The notes below the pieces were generated by a model. The model saw nothing but the letters and a program-made list of their open reading frames with translations. It was not told where the DNA came from and searched no databases. The position numbers were made by a program, and so were the translations under genes. This document shows positions 13,461 to 24,106 of a stretch of DNA of 64,000 nucleotides, one piece after another. Source of the stretch: Leptasterias polaris (taxonomy: Eukaryota; Echinodermata; Asteroidea; Forcipulatida; Asteriidae); the NCBI GenBank assembly GCA_037783415.1, contig JAZGTN010000058.1, forward strand, positions 2,392,001-2,456,000. The letters run 5' to 3'. The stretch's first letter is position 1; each line of letters starts with the position of its first letter.

Positions 13461-15120
13461 AACCACACGGCAATTAAAAAATATGTTGTTTTTAAACTCA
13501 TTTTACTATGATACAAGTGCAATTGTCCTGCAGTTTCATTTACGTTTTAAACTTAGGAAAAAACATAGTTTTTTTTGTATTGGACAGTAAGTCTTGGAAA
13601 TAACAACACCACAGGATTAATCTCTTTTTGGAATATTTATCTTGGGTAAGTAGCTAGCCCAAACCCAATGCTGGTCCTGTGAGAAATGCCACCATGCTCC
13701 ATTTCTAGGTTTCTGTTGATGATGATTTAGTCACCTTCCTCAGAGAGAGAAGCACAAAGAACTGTAAAAGAAAAAAATTGGGAAATGTGTGTTAGAAAAA
13801 TTGTTAACATTTGCCAAAACTATATGGTTTGCACAACTCTGCGGTCTGCGATGGTATTAATATATGTACAAGCATGGCAGTATAACCATAGAGACTTACC
13901 AGTAACAAGCCCAAACCACCATGAAGTTATTGATTGAATATAAATTATAATTAAATTTGAAAGACCCAACTGTTAAGTTTAATTAAACCCAGTCATGTTA
14001 CTTAAGAGTAGCAATCAAAAATTATAAATGTTGCGCTAATCAGTTAAGGGGTTTTAGTGGATGACTGCACTTCCCAATAACATGAATAAAACCCAGGATT
14101 TTCCATCAAGAAAAAATAACACTCACTGGTATTTGGTAGACTAGAAAACTACATACCCCAACCTGACTGACAGTGAAACACCAAAAGTACTTGTACACAT
14201 GTGCACTTCTACAAGAAAATTATAATTAAAATCACGTTTTCAACAAAACACTTACCAAAATCATGCTAAATATTGCTACTGAGTGCTAGTTCTGTAAGTG
14301 TAGGCTGTAGTTCTGCTGCAGGCACAACTTCCCGATCTAAGTGATCCCTGGTGATGCTGTGCTGATCACCGATGATTCTTTATTTTTCTTGTGTTTTACT
14401 GTTTAATTCACATCCTATCAGCATATCAGTTTCAAACTATCTGCTTTTAAAATTAAATTGTACTGCAAAAACCTTCGACTTTAAAATGGGAAGCTTTAAT
14501 AATTTACACTAAAACATCAACAAGTCAGTACATTTCAACCGTCGGCTGGAACTGTTGAGTTTTGATTTCAAACTGATGACTCATCATGGAAGAGAAGGGG
14601 CTCTAACCACAAATGTGTTCATTTTACATACGCGAAGTCAGGGTGGTGATCAAGTGGTATAGCGCCCTCTTGTGGCAGCACTATGTGACATTTGTCTTAA
14701 ATAAACTTGCGCAGTCCTTTTACTGCTTTAGATATGCAATCTAGTGACTGCATAGTTATTACCATATCCAAGTGTAGAATATTTTTTCTTTTACTCAAAT
14801 TGCTTTGTTTTTATAGTATGCATTATAACAACTCAAGGGTAAATAAGGTGACATCCTGTTATAAGTTTACACTTCAGTCGTTATGACAAGTTACTTTGTA
14901 AAGTAAAACTTAAACTCGCACTGATCGATGCTCACTATAAATTATAATTCTGCAGTCTTTCGTTTTAGCACAAATTTGTCTGTATTAAAACCAGTGTTTA
15001 CAACTGTGTTCTTTAAGTTTGGAGTAGTGAAACTGCAGTGACTAAGTAAAGAATGGTAATGCAACATCAAATACAGGAATATTACAAAGTAATTTGAGTA
15101 TTACAGTGATATTACAATAA
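13461..15120. other. Unique block between TACCACA arrays
   Basis: About 1.6 kb without heptamer arrays and without a convincing gene. It contains the phrase tatagcgccctcttgtggc near 14,655, shared in part with about 5,630. Nothing else can be supported. Confidence 0.4.
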
Positions 15121-15199
15121 AAACCACATGCCAGTTACCACAGGATTACCACACGCAAGGTACCACAGGACTACACAGCCAGCCTGTTGACATCACAAG

Positions 15200-15480
15200 A
15201 GTAAGCGATGTATACCCTCAAGAGTTCCTGTGGTACTTATATTCCTGTGGTATTTTGTGTGGTAACATCAGGTACCACAGGAAATATCATCTTTACCACA
15301 GCCAGCCCGTTGACATTACCACATGAGTTCCTGTGGTACTTAATATTCCTGTGGTATTTTGTGTGGTAACATCAGGTACCACAGGAAATATCATCTTTAC
15401 CACAGCCAGCCCGTTGACATTACCACATGAGTTCCTGTGGTACTTAATATTCCTGTGGTATTTTCTGTGCTACACTACCA
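15200..15480 (+). repeat. Tandem units of about 107 bp within the TACCACA element
   Basis: A unit containing ttcctgtggtactta, tgtggtaacatcaggtacc and accacagccagcccgttgac appears at about 15,220, 15,328 and partly again at 15,433. It links the heptamer arrays to the longer tandem array that follows. Confidence 0.7.
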
Positions 15481-15559
15481 TTTGTACCAGTACAACAGCA
15501 GTGCTGTATAGTATTTTTGTGGTATAATTTTTCTCTGTGGTATTTCCTATGGTATTTTT

Positions 15560-16830
15560 TAGTACCACATGAGTACCACAGGCTACACCTCTGCAGTACC
15601 ACAGGAATCTGTGTGGGGTTTTAACCCGTGTGGTATTTTCTGTGGTATTACAATGTACCATACAAGTACCACAGCACTGCTGTGTGGTATTTTGTGGTAT
15701 AATTTTTTTTCTGTGGTATTTCCTATGGTATTTTTAGTACCACATGAGTACCACAGGCTACACCTCTGCAGTACCACAGGAATCTGTGTGGGGTTTTAAC
15801 CCGTGTGGTATTCTGTGGTATTACAATGTACCATACAAGTACCACAGCACTGCTGTGTGGTATTTTGTGGTATAATTTTTTTTCTGTGGTATTTCCTATG
15901 GTATTTTTAGTACCACATGAGTACCACAGGCTACACCTCTGCAGTACCACAGGAATCTGTGTGGGGTTTTAACCCGTGTGGTATTATTACAATGTACCAT
16001 ACAAGTACCACAGCACTGCTGTGTGGTAGTTTTGTGGTATAATTTTTCTCTGTGGTATTTCCTATGGTATTTTTAGTACCACATGAGTACCACAGGCTAC
16101 ACCTCTGCAGTACCACAGGAATCTGTGTGGGGTTTTAACCCTTGTGGTATTTTCTGTGGTATTACAATGTACCATACAAGTACCACAGCACTGCTGTGTG
16201 GTAGTTTTGTGGTATAATTTTTCTCTGTGGTATTTCCTATGGTATTTTTAGTACCACATGAGTACCACAGGCTACACCTCTGCAGTACCACAGGAATCTG
16301 TGTGGGGTTTTAACCCGTGTGGTATTTTCTGTGGTATTACAATGTACCATACAAGTACCACAGCACTGCTGTGTGGTATTTTGTGGTATAATTTTTTTTC
16401 TGTGGTATTTCCTATGGTATTTTTAGTACCACATGAGTACCACAGGCTACACCTCTGCAGTACCACAGGAATCTGTGTGGGGTTTTAACCCGTGTGGTAT
16501 TTTCTGTGGTATTACAATGTACCATACAAGTACCACAGCACTGCTGTGTGGTAGTTTTGTGGTATAATTTTTCTCTGTGGTATTTCCTATGGTATTTTTA
16601 GTACCACATGAGTACCACAGGCTACACCTCTGCAGTACCACAGGAATCTGTGTGGGGTTTTAACCCTTGTGGTATTTTCTGTGGTATTACAATGTACCAT
16701 ACAAGTACCACAGCACTGCTGTGTGGTATTTTGTGGTATAATTTTTTTTCTGTGGTATTTCCTATGGTATTTTTAGTACCACATGAGTACCACAGGCTAC
16801 ACTTCTGCAGTACCACAGGACTTTGTGTGG
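15560..16830 (+). repeat. About seven tandem copies of a 175-bp unit
   Basis: Equivalent points recur at about 15,777, 15,950, 16,116, 16,291, 16,466, 16,641 and 16,816. Spacing is mostly 175 bp, with two shorter units of 173 and 166 bp. Each unit holds TACCACA and TGTGGTA words, a ggggttttaaccc palindrome and a T-run of variable length. Variant sites (cccgtg versus cccttg; long versus short T-run) are shared by non-adjacent units, suggesting higher-order duplication of two-unit blocks. Confidence 0.9.
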
Positions 16831-16917
16831 TACTTCATTATCCCTGTGGTATTTTCTGTGGTATTATGCAGTACCACAGGAATACCACAGGAATACCACA
16901 CGATATTTTTGTAAGGG

Positions 16918-17145
16918 CGCTTCGTCTGCAGAGACTACAACCGCACAAGCATTGTTACAACTATGCTAAAATCTCTCCAGGGGGACACCTTGGAAAGCAG
17001 ACGGAAAGTGGCACGAATCTCAATGCTCCACAAAATCCACCATGGTCAGGCTGCCGTCCCAGCAGGGAAGTTCTCACAGCCGGTCACACGCCAATCCAGA
17101 CACAATCACAGCAAGGCCTACCAACTGTTCTCTACAAACAGAAGC
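16918..17145 (+). pseudogene. LINE C-terminal region after the RT
   Basis: Directly after the TACCACA element the LINE frame continues (residues F-V-C-R-D-Y-N then M-L-K-S-L), the typical region after the RT thumb in jockey-like ORF2. It is open to about 17,145, where a different LINE fragment interrupts it. Confidence 0.6.
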
Positions 17146-17599
17146 GTATTGTTAATCTTGTTGGTGAAGTGTTGGGATCAACGTTACAACCTCTTTCCCA
17201 CCGTAGGTCTGTAGCCAGCCTGTGTCTTTTCTACAGATATTTTCATGGTAAATGTGCCACCAGTGTGTCCGACCTAGTTCCTCGTGTCAGAGTGTTTGAG
17301 CGTGAAACCAGACTTTCTGCTTCTTCTCACCCATACACTCTTAATTTGCTGAGATGTAGAACAAAGAGCCATTCCAACAGCTTTATTCCACGTACTGCAT
17401 CTCTTTGGAACTCCTTGCCCGGTGCATGTTTCCCTCCATCCTACAATCTAGACTGTTTCTCAAGAGGAATATCAATTCCTACCTCCGGCTCTCCTGAGTT
17501 CTTTTCCTGTTTCATAATTTTCCTCTTATAGCCCCTTACCAAGAGTGGCTTTTAGCATTGTTTGGGGCGAACTTGCATTAAAAAAAAAATAAAAAAAAC
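17146..17599 (+). mobile_element. 5'-truncated LINE insertion with A-rich tail
   Basis: About 125 codons encode the C-terminal end of another LINE ORF2, with the motif L-S-H-R-R-(S/A)-V, later F-I-P-R-T-A-S-L-W-N-S-L-P, followed by a stop near 17,531, a short 3' UTR and an A-rich tail at 17,580-17,598. The older LINE resumes at 17,599 (C-F-K-Y-F-P). No clear target duplication is visible beyond one base, so the insertion may have used a blunt or deleted target. Confidence 0.65.
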
Positions 17600-17718
17600 T
17601 GCTTCAAATATTTCCCCCAAACAACACAAGACTGGAACACATTACCACCAGACATCATAGCCATCACGGACAATAAGACCTTTAGAGGAGCCGTCATATC
17701 TCACCTAAGAAGTAACTA
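17600..17718 (+). pseudogene. Last codons of the old LINE ORF2
   Basis: The frame reads through D-W-N-T-L-P-P-D-I and ends with a TAA about 17,718. The W-N-x-L-P motif is the usual C-terminal end of jockey/CR1-type ORF2. This closes the host LINE that began about 8,490. Confidence 0.6.
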
Positions 17719-20542
17719 AAAACTACACTGCGCACACTCACGCTTCTCATTTGGCTCTGAGTAAGAGCGTTGAGAATATTGATCCAGATCTCGTTCTCCT
17801 CCATGGATTGACATAATTAAACTTGAGAGTGATGATCTTGATGTTGTAGTCAATGTAGATGTATTGTTGTAATAATTATGTAGATTGAATCGTTTTACAT
17901 TAGAACTCATGCTTGGTGCCTGGGCTACTTCTTATTGTTGTGAACTATGCTTTAACAATCAGACATCTTAGGCACCTTATCAAAACTATTCCGGGGTAAG
18001 TTCCAGGAAAGCTTCACCCGGGGTCGATTTTCGTCCCGCTTCAAATTGTTTTGCTTTCAAATTCACTGCGGGATTGTTCCAGGACGGTTAACTGACAGCT
18101 GATGAGCTGTATGTTTACATTATTTAAGATTAGAGTGCAAGCACTTAGATCGTTATCTACTGGAACCCAGCGGGTTACCACCGAGCAAGGTCACATCAGG
18201 GTTCTGCCCACGGTGGTCGGTGCCGGAAAACCCGACCCGCACTCATGATTCCCCGACCACCTCTGGCAGAATTTTTTCGTTTTCCGACCATCACATTTTC
18301 CCTTTCCCCCCCCCCCATTTCCTTCGAAATATTTTGAACAACGTGTAAAACAAAGTATTTACCAGTAAAAAAGTTTTATCCAGAAGTTTCGAGTAGCCTA
18401 CTTCTTTGGTTTGAGTCTATTTTAATGATTCAGGATCAAGCATCACTCCCGCCTGCCTGTACGATGTACATTAAATCCAACGCACGAAACCTGCATTGAT
18501 TTCGCAATGGTTTCCAGTCACGCTGATAGCTTTACGCTTGGAAAGATACCAGTTTCATCACAGTGCGTACCCTATTCTATAGCGTTTAATACAACGGTAA
18601 TGAACTGCAGAGTAAGCACCATACCGCAGAGTGCACAGCGGGGGAGTTATTAACAAACTCCGGGACAGTGCGGTGCAACACCGGGGTGAAGCCGACGGGA
18701 AAGAAACTAAACAACAATTCATCCCGACAAGAAAACCACGACCGGGACAGATTTCCCGGAAAATACCCGGGACCTAGTCAATGAAAATAAGTTAAGTTAT
18801 ACTTTTATTACGTTAATACCAATACTTTTGAAGCATTGTATTGTAATTGCACAACAAAAACTCCTGAACTGAACCGTTACGCATGCATGTAACGATGGTC
18901 CACCTTGTTCTGTTTAAGCATCACAGGTACAAACCGGAAGTGCACATACATATGAAAAGTGTCTACTTTTAGACGTTTTAAATTCAAATTTCAAGACATG
19001 CATGGCTCAATTTATTTTTCCAAAACTAAATACAGTGAACCGGAACTGCTCAATTTTCTTCAAAATTTTCGAACATTTGACATCTTTAGTAGTTTTGTTT
19101 ATTGTTTCCAGAATAGAATTTGAATTCATGGAAAGGCATCAAAGCATTATATTCGGAAATCGGAATACAAGATTCGGAAATCGGTGCTACTGATGTTTCG
19201 TCATTCTCTGCTTAATCGTCTGGCAAACCATAGAGCAAGGACCAACTCACACCATCAAATTCTGCGGGTAATCCATCCAAAAGAGTTCCAGCACCTAGAC
19301 AACTTATCCTTCAAAATTAGCATATTGAATATAAGCTTTGGTGTTTATCAAATCTGAATGCTGTAAAAACCCATGCATTCTTGAACTTTCACCAAACGAG
19401 ATATGAAACCTTCACAGATCGTTTTGTGGAGAAAGAGGCCCAACAAAGGCAATATCTGATTACATGCTGGAAGAAAAGTTTTGGAGGAAATGAAGGGCCA
19501 GCTGGCTTTTTTACTGGCATCTGTTTGGAGCTTTTCCAACGAAGGAGAACACCAGGGATGTAAAGGGAAGGCAGCGGTAGGGCCAGTGGTTTTCCGCGGA
19601 ACACAGATGGAATTTGCAAAATCTACTGTTGTTTACAGTGTACGGAGGACAAAATCAACACATTCACGGCACATTTATTAAAGGTTTGTTCACCTAAATT
19701 GCATTTTATCCCTCCCTTTTATCAACAACCATACACAAACCAGATTACTTCTGCTCTATGTGGGTGAAAATTCACTATATTGTTATGTTCAATTTGGTTC
19801 AATATTTCAAAATGGACTCGGAATAATCATTCCAACTCAGTCAAATAGTCAAATTGCTCTAATTTATTAGCTTGATATTGTCGGAGCTACAACTATTTCG
19901 AATATAAAAAAATATATATATTTAAAGTTTAACAACTTGTATAAAATGAGCAGTTAATGTAAACAAAATTAAGACCATTTGGAAAAACCTCTTCAACTTA
20001 AACTGCTAAAATGTTTTTAACACCTTGTTACAAATATGCTTTATTGCAATAATTTGGCTCAAATACGTACCATATGGTTGTTTTATAAAAAAATGAGGGC
20101 TATCTGCGTGAATTTCAGAGGTTTTTTTTCATGACACGCACACATATTTTGAAGTGTAACTAAACAACAAATGATCCTAGTCTCATATCAATGCTTGTGT
20201 TTATACATACTAACCTACTAATCATTTATACAATTATTGAAGTTTAGAATGTATTTGGTTAAGAAATTACATTTTCGGACATAACTTGTGGATATTTCGG
20301 ACATAACTCTTTGTGGACATTTCACATTGCAGTTGTAAAGTACTTCCATTCTGATAACAGTTTGAATTAACCACCACCAAAACAATTTGCAGTTTGATGT
20401 AAACAGTTATCCATGGAAAGACATCTCAAGAAAGATTTCTACAATAGAACTTCACAAGTTATTCCTTAAGAAAATTATGATAATTGATGCATCAAGCAGG
20501 TTTACCATAACGGATTTTTAAATGACTTTGAGAGAAATTATC
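17719..20542. other. Non-coding, with one dispersed repeat
   Basis: About 17,985-18,194 matches 33,868-34,070 in inverted orientation with many substitutions, so it is a dispersed repeat family (key words: ccggggtaagttcc, cccggggtcgattttcg). A C-run lies at about 18,307. Small open frames at 19,000-19,690 have no recognisable domain. No gene can be supported. Confidence 0.45.
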
Positions 20543-20594
20543 TTTAGATATTTAACTGATGGTTTACATGTAAACCATCAGTTAAATATCTAAA
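20543..20594. repeat. Perfect 52-bp palindrome
   Basis: Two 26-bp arms are exact reverse complements with no spacer, centred on ACATGT at 20,566-20,571. The outer ends are TTTAGATATT and AATATCTAAA. It would form a perfect cruciform. No gene is adjacent. Confidence 0.95.
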
Positions 20595-22813
20595 AATAAT
20601 GTGGAATCTCTTTATTTCAAACTCTGTCAAATTCTGTTAAAAGCATGGTTCATGACAGTAAAATAATTGTGATAGTAGTCAATGTACATATTTCCAAAAG
20701 TTCTTGGATCTAAGCTACTACTACTCAAGAGTATTTTTGGGGGTATAAGTACATACATTATGCATGAAGCTCCGACAAAAAATGTAACATTCTTTAAAAT
20801 TCTTAGAGGAAAGAAGTAAGAATATATGGCTTAATTTTGATGTTTTATAATTGAGTTGTCGCTCTAATGTCTATTTATGCAATTTGGATTTTTGCAACAT
20901 CAGAAAGAAAAATTACATTGTCGAACTGGTTTTACTTGACATTAGTTGTTTTACTTGGGGAAGTTATATGAATCTGTAGCATTCAATTCAGATACTTCTA
21001 TGTAGAAAAACGATAAGTACATGTGATTATGGAGTAAAGCAAAACAAAAATAACAATAAGTAGCAATACGCAGGATAATGTAATCAATATGGGGCTGTTT
21101 GTAGAAAACAGCCTGACACAAACAAACGAAAAACAAACAGACAGACACGAAAACAAAAGGACAGAAAAACATTGGACAAAACAGCTATACTGACACAAGA
21201 TACATAATCCCTCTAGTATCCATAGTTTGTACAATACAAATCTACTTGAAGACAGCAGGTGGTCTACTAACAAGATATTCCCAAATTAGATTAAGGTGTC
21301 CAACAAGCTAAAGGTGTTTGCAGTGAAACCATGTAAAAACCATCTTCAAAGTAAAAAGTAGGTGACATGTTTGAAGGGAACTAAAACAACCAACTTAAAC
21401 ATCAAAAGATATTTTAACATCATGTAACTGCCAATAACATCAAATTATTCCGGAAAATTTAATTTGAACAAAGTTGTCTTTCATTTTGGTTGTTCTGGAT
21501 GACAAGTAAGTACCCATGCTTTACAATAATGCCAGCTTTTGTTGAATTTGTGACACATCATCGGCACTCCACTTGCGTGCACCCCGTTGAGTCAATTATA
21601 GGGTTTGGAATCCGGATACTGTGGTACACATGCTATGTGCGTGCAACACTAGTAATAGTATACTGCAATGTAGTCTGTACAAGTTTTATGTGTACTAATA
21701 CAGCAATGTAAGCCAAACCACACACACACACTCCTGTGGATGTTGCAACAATGTATCTTTTTCATAACCTAGATCCATGGCCCAGTTGTCTCTTTGTGTC
21801 CACTGTTTTGAGTTATGTCCGAAACAGCAATATGTCCACACAAATAAAGGTCAATTTTGAACAAATTATTTCAAATTTCAGCATTACTTTGGGATAATTG
21901 GTGTAACTAAATTAACTACACATTATTGAGACCCAAGGAAAATGGTTCTTTAACATCATCATTCTTAACTTCCCATATGGAAAGCTTGGGCATTCTGGGA
22001 GAGAGACTTAAAAAATTATGATCATTTTGTAGTTTATGCTCAATCGAAGTATTATTTATTTCAAGTGCCAATTTATGTTTTTAGTTAGTTCAATTGATGA
22101 AGTACATTAAAAATTAAGCATATGTGAATTCTTGACATAACAGTTATGTCCGAAATGTTTTTTTAATATTATTTTTGAGTTAAAAGTTTAAAAGTTACTA
22201 ATGGTTTTTATTTTCTTTAAGTATCGTTCTTTAAAGATTATAACTTGCCCCAAAATGTTAATAGTTCCATTGGACTTGTTTCGGACACAACTTCTATTTC
22301 GGATGTAACTCATGTGGACGGAGAGTTCTTTATCCACCTTCCTCATGAAGTTTAAGGGTAACTGTTTCAGGTGAAGATTTTTATTTAATTGACAAGTCAA
22401 TACCACTTGTTCCATCTATTACCTTGAATGATTTCTTAACTAGGGTACTAGTTATAAAGAGACATGTATTATTTCGGACATAACAAAGTTGTGGACGGAA
22501 ATATGCATCGCTGTTTTTAGCATTTTGTCACACTTAAACCAACGCATCTGAGATTTTGAAAACAATCGCACTTAGTGCTGGGCTTAACAAAAAACCTTTG
22601 GGAAAATGTTAAAGTTTCTGGCTTCCTACTAATTGATAGAAACAAGTATCAAGAAAATACCTTAAAAATGGACGGAAAACCGTTATGTCTGAAATGGCTC
22701 ACTAATGACCAGTTTTTACCAAACAGAAATAATTGAAGCTAATTTTATCAGCAAAGCATTTCTCCATTATATCATTATGTAACATGCAGTGATAGCTTGG
22801 CTAACTAATGTAC
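20595..22813. other. Non-coding DNA with recurring CGGACATAAC words
   Basis: Words of the form TTTCGGACATAAC occur in both orientations near 20,275, 20,299, 21,820, 22,147, 22,280, 22,472 and 22,682, often near GTGGAC or GTCCAC. No open frame with a recognised domain is present. It may be the body of an old repeat element into whose right side the Ngaro-like element inserted. Confidence 0.45.
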
Positions 22814-23479
22814 AACACATTTTATCATTCAGTGATCAAATGCCTTATTCTTAGCTACAATGGTTGTTAAGTAGTTGTGATTCTTCTTAACTAGTGGGAG
22901 ATGCATGGTTTAAGTTGTTACATTCATACTTGTGTCATCACTTGTGTGCAATAGCACATTACAGTTGCCTTATGTGCAGAAACCTTTGGATACTGCAGTT
23001 ACATAAAGCAAGCAGTTATTAGGCCAAGGGGTGGGGTTGACCCACATTGATGCTATGCACAGTTCTTATAGAGAACATTTAACACATAAATCCCATTGAC
23101 AATTTTGTGTCAAAACAAGGATCCAAGCTCAAGATCTGTTGACCAATCAGATGCTGGTATGTCTGGTAGGTTGACCTACATTGATGCTGTGCATAGTTCT
23201 TATGGAAAACATTTAACACATAAAATCCCATTGACAATTTTGTGACAAAACAAGGATCCAAGTTAAAGTTCTGAGGACCAATCAGATCCTGGTATTTTGA
23301 CCAATCAGGGCCCAGTGGTAGTTTGCTCTGATTGGCTTGTTAAATAGCCAATAGGAGGAAGGTTTCAACTTGCATCCAATCGGCATTTTATCTTATGTTT
23401 TTGATAGAAAATTTGTCTCACTTTGTCACAGCTATTCATGGAGGTCACATCTATGTGAGCTCCATCATGTTTTAATCAC
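22814..23479 (+). repeat. Split direct repeat A1
   Basis: 666 bp matching 29,210-29,875 with no length difference. It contains two internal copies of an about 130-bp segment (around 23,035 and 23,160, sharing cattgatgct, aacatttaacacataa and tgacaaaacaaggatcc) and several CCAAT/ATTGG words at 23,140-23,360 that could act in a promoter. Confidence 0.9.
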
Positions 23480-24026
23480 ACACAGTAAAGTTGTAGTTTT
23501 CTTCTTTGCATTGTGTGTTTGTGAGTGGATGACTGTGAGTGTGAGGCCCAGTTGGGTGTTGTTTTAGTTAACACTCAGCTCAAGTGGAACTACCTTCATC
23601 ACTAATTGGATATATCTGAGGGACCGTGAATTCTGTGTTTTTGGGGGCTTCCAGCTGAACAGTTCCGATCGTGCTGATATAGTGATAAAAGTGCGATGAC
23701 GATGATGATGTAGCAGGCTTTTTAAACTGTAAGAGGCATCAACGGAGTCTACACTACATGCACTACTCAACTGGTTTTACAGCAATTACTCGGCCAGTGC
23801 CAGAGAACTGTTCTTCGTTTTATCTACACTCCTACAGACAGTGTCTTCACTCTGCAAATTAACCAACTGAAAACTTAACTTTTGCCACTGACGTGAAAAG
23901 GGCAAGGGGAAGACTCTTTAATCCGATCGTGGCTGTCCACCGGACTAGAACTGAATTGGTTGTTGATTGTACTTACAAAAAAAAAAATAAAAAATAAATA
24001 AAAATAAAAAATACAATTAAAAAAAA

Positions 24027-24082
<56 letters not shown>

Positions 24083-24106
24083 GTTGTTGGTGTTGTATAA
24101 ATCATA
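23480..24106 (+). other. Ngaro leader with an A-rich stretch
   Basis: Unique 5' leader between A1 and the gag start. The last about 100 bases (23,979-24,077) are almost pure A with AAT and ATAAT units, ending about 30 bases before the gag ATG. No gene. Confidence 0.6.

Larger units (their letters stand above)
11779..16917. mobile_element. 5.1-kb non-autonomous TIR element made largely of TACCACA repeats
   Basis: The insert begins CCCTTACAAAAATATC and ends with the reverse complement of the same sequence. The two ends match over about 35 bp with one visible mismatch. It is flanked by CG on both sides, and removing it with one CG restores the LINE codons, so the boundaries are firm. The interior is arrays of TACCACA and TGTGGTA heptamers in several period lengths plus two unique blocks (12,590-12,950 and 13,490-15,120). 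A second copy of the left terminus (CCCTTACAAAAATGTCC) lies at about 12,957, suggesting internal duplication or a nested relative. No transposase domain is visible. Superfamily is unassigned: a 2-bp duplication and CCCTTAC ends do not match a family I can name with confidence. Confidence 0.75.
8490..17718 (+). mobile_element. Old non-LTR retrotransposon (jockey-like RT) broken by nested insertions
   Basis: Pieces of one LINE coding region can be followed on the plus strand. A linker between endonuclease and RT lies at about 8,490-8,790, RT at 9,240-9,840, further RT at 11,307-11,778, the region after RT at 16,918-17,145, and the last codons plus stop at 17,599-17,718. Each gap is a separate insertion, and removing it puts host-LINE codons back side by side. 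Motifs seen include a D-F-S-K-A-F-D-T RT block and S-G-V-P-Q-G. The coding frame has further lesions, including a 10-bp duplication near 9,400-9,420 (gagcaattac twice) and stops before 9,240. The element is dead. It is jockey/CR1-like by motif; I cannot fix the clade without comparison. Confidence 0.75.

Noticed and set aside
15333..16816. Series of near-identical 64-76-codon frames
   Set aside because: They recur at the 175-bp repeat period and arise from the tandem array, not from genes.
11780..16917. CRISPR-like array
   Set aside because: Units are short, contiguous, variable in length and without unique spacers, and this is eukaryotic DNA. It is a simple tandem/heptamer array.
16608..17531. 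A single 307-codon frame
   Set aside because: It joins TACCACA repeat, out-of-frame host LINE and a truncated LINE insertion by chance. Only its last about 125 codons are real LINE sequence.
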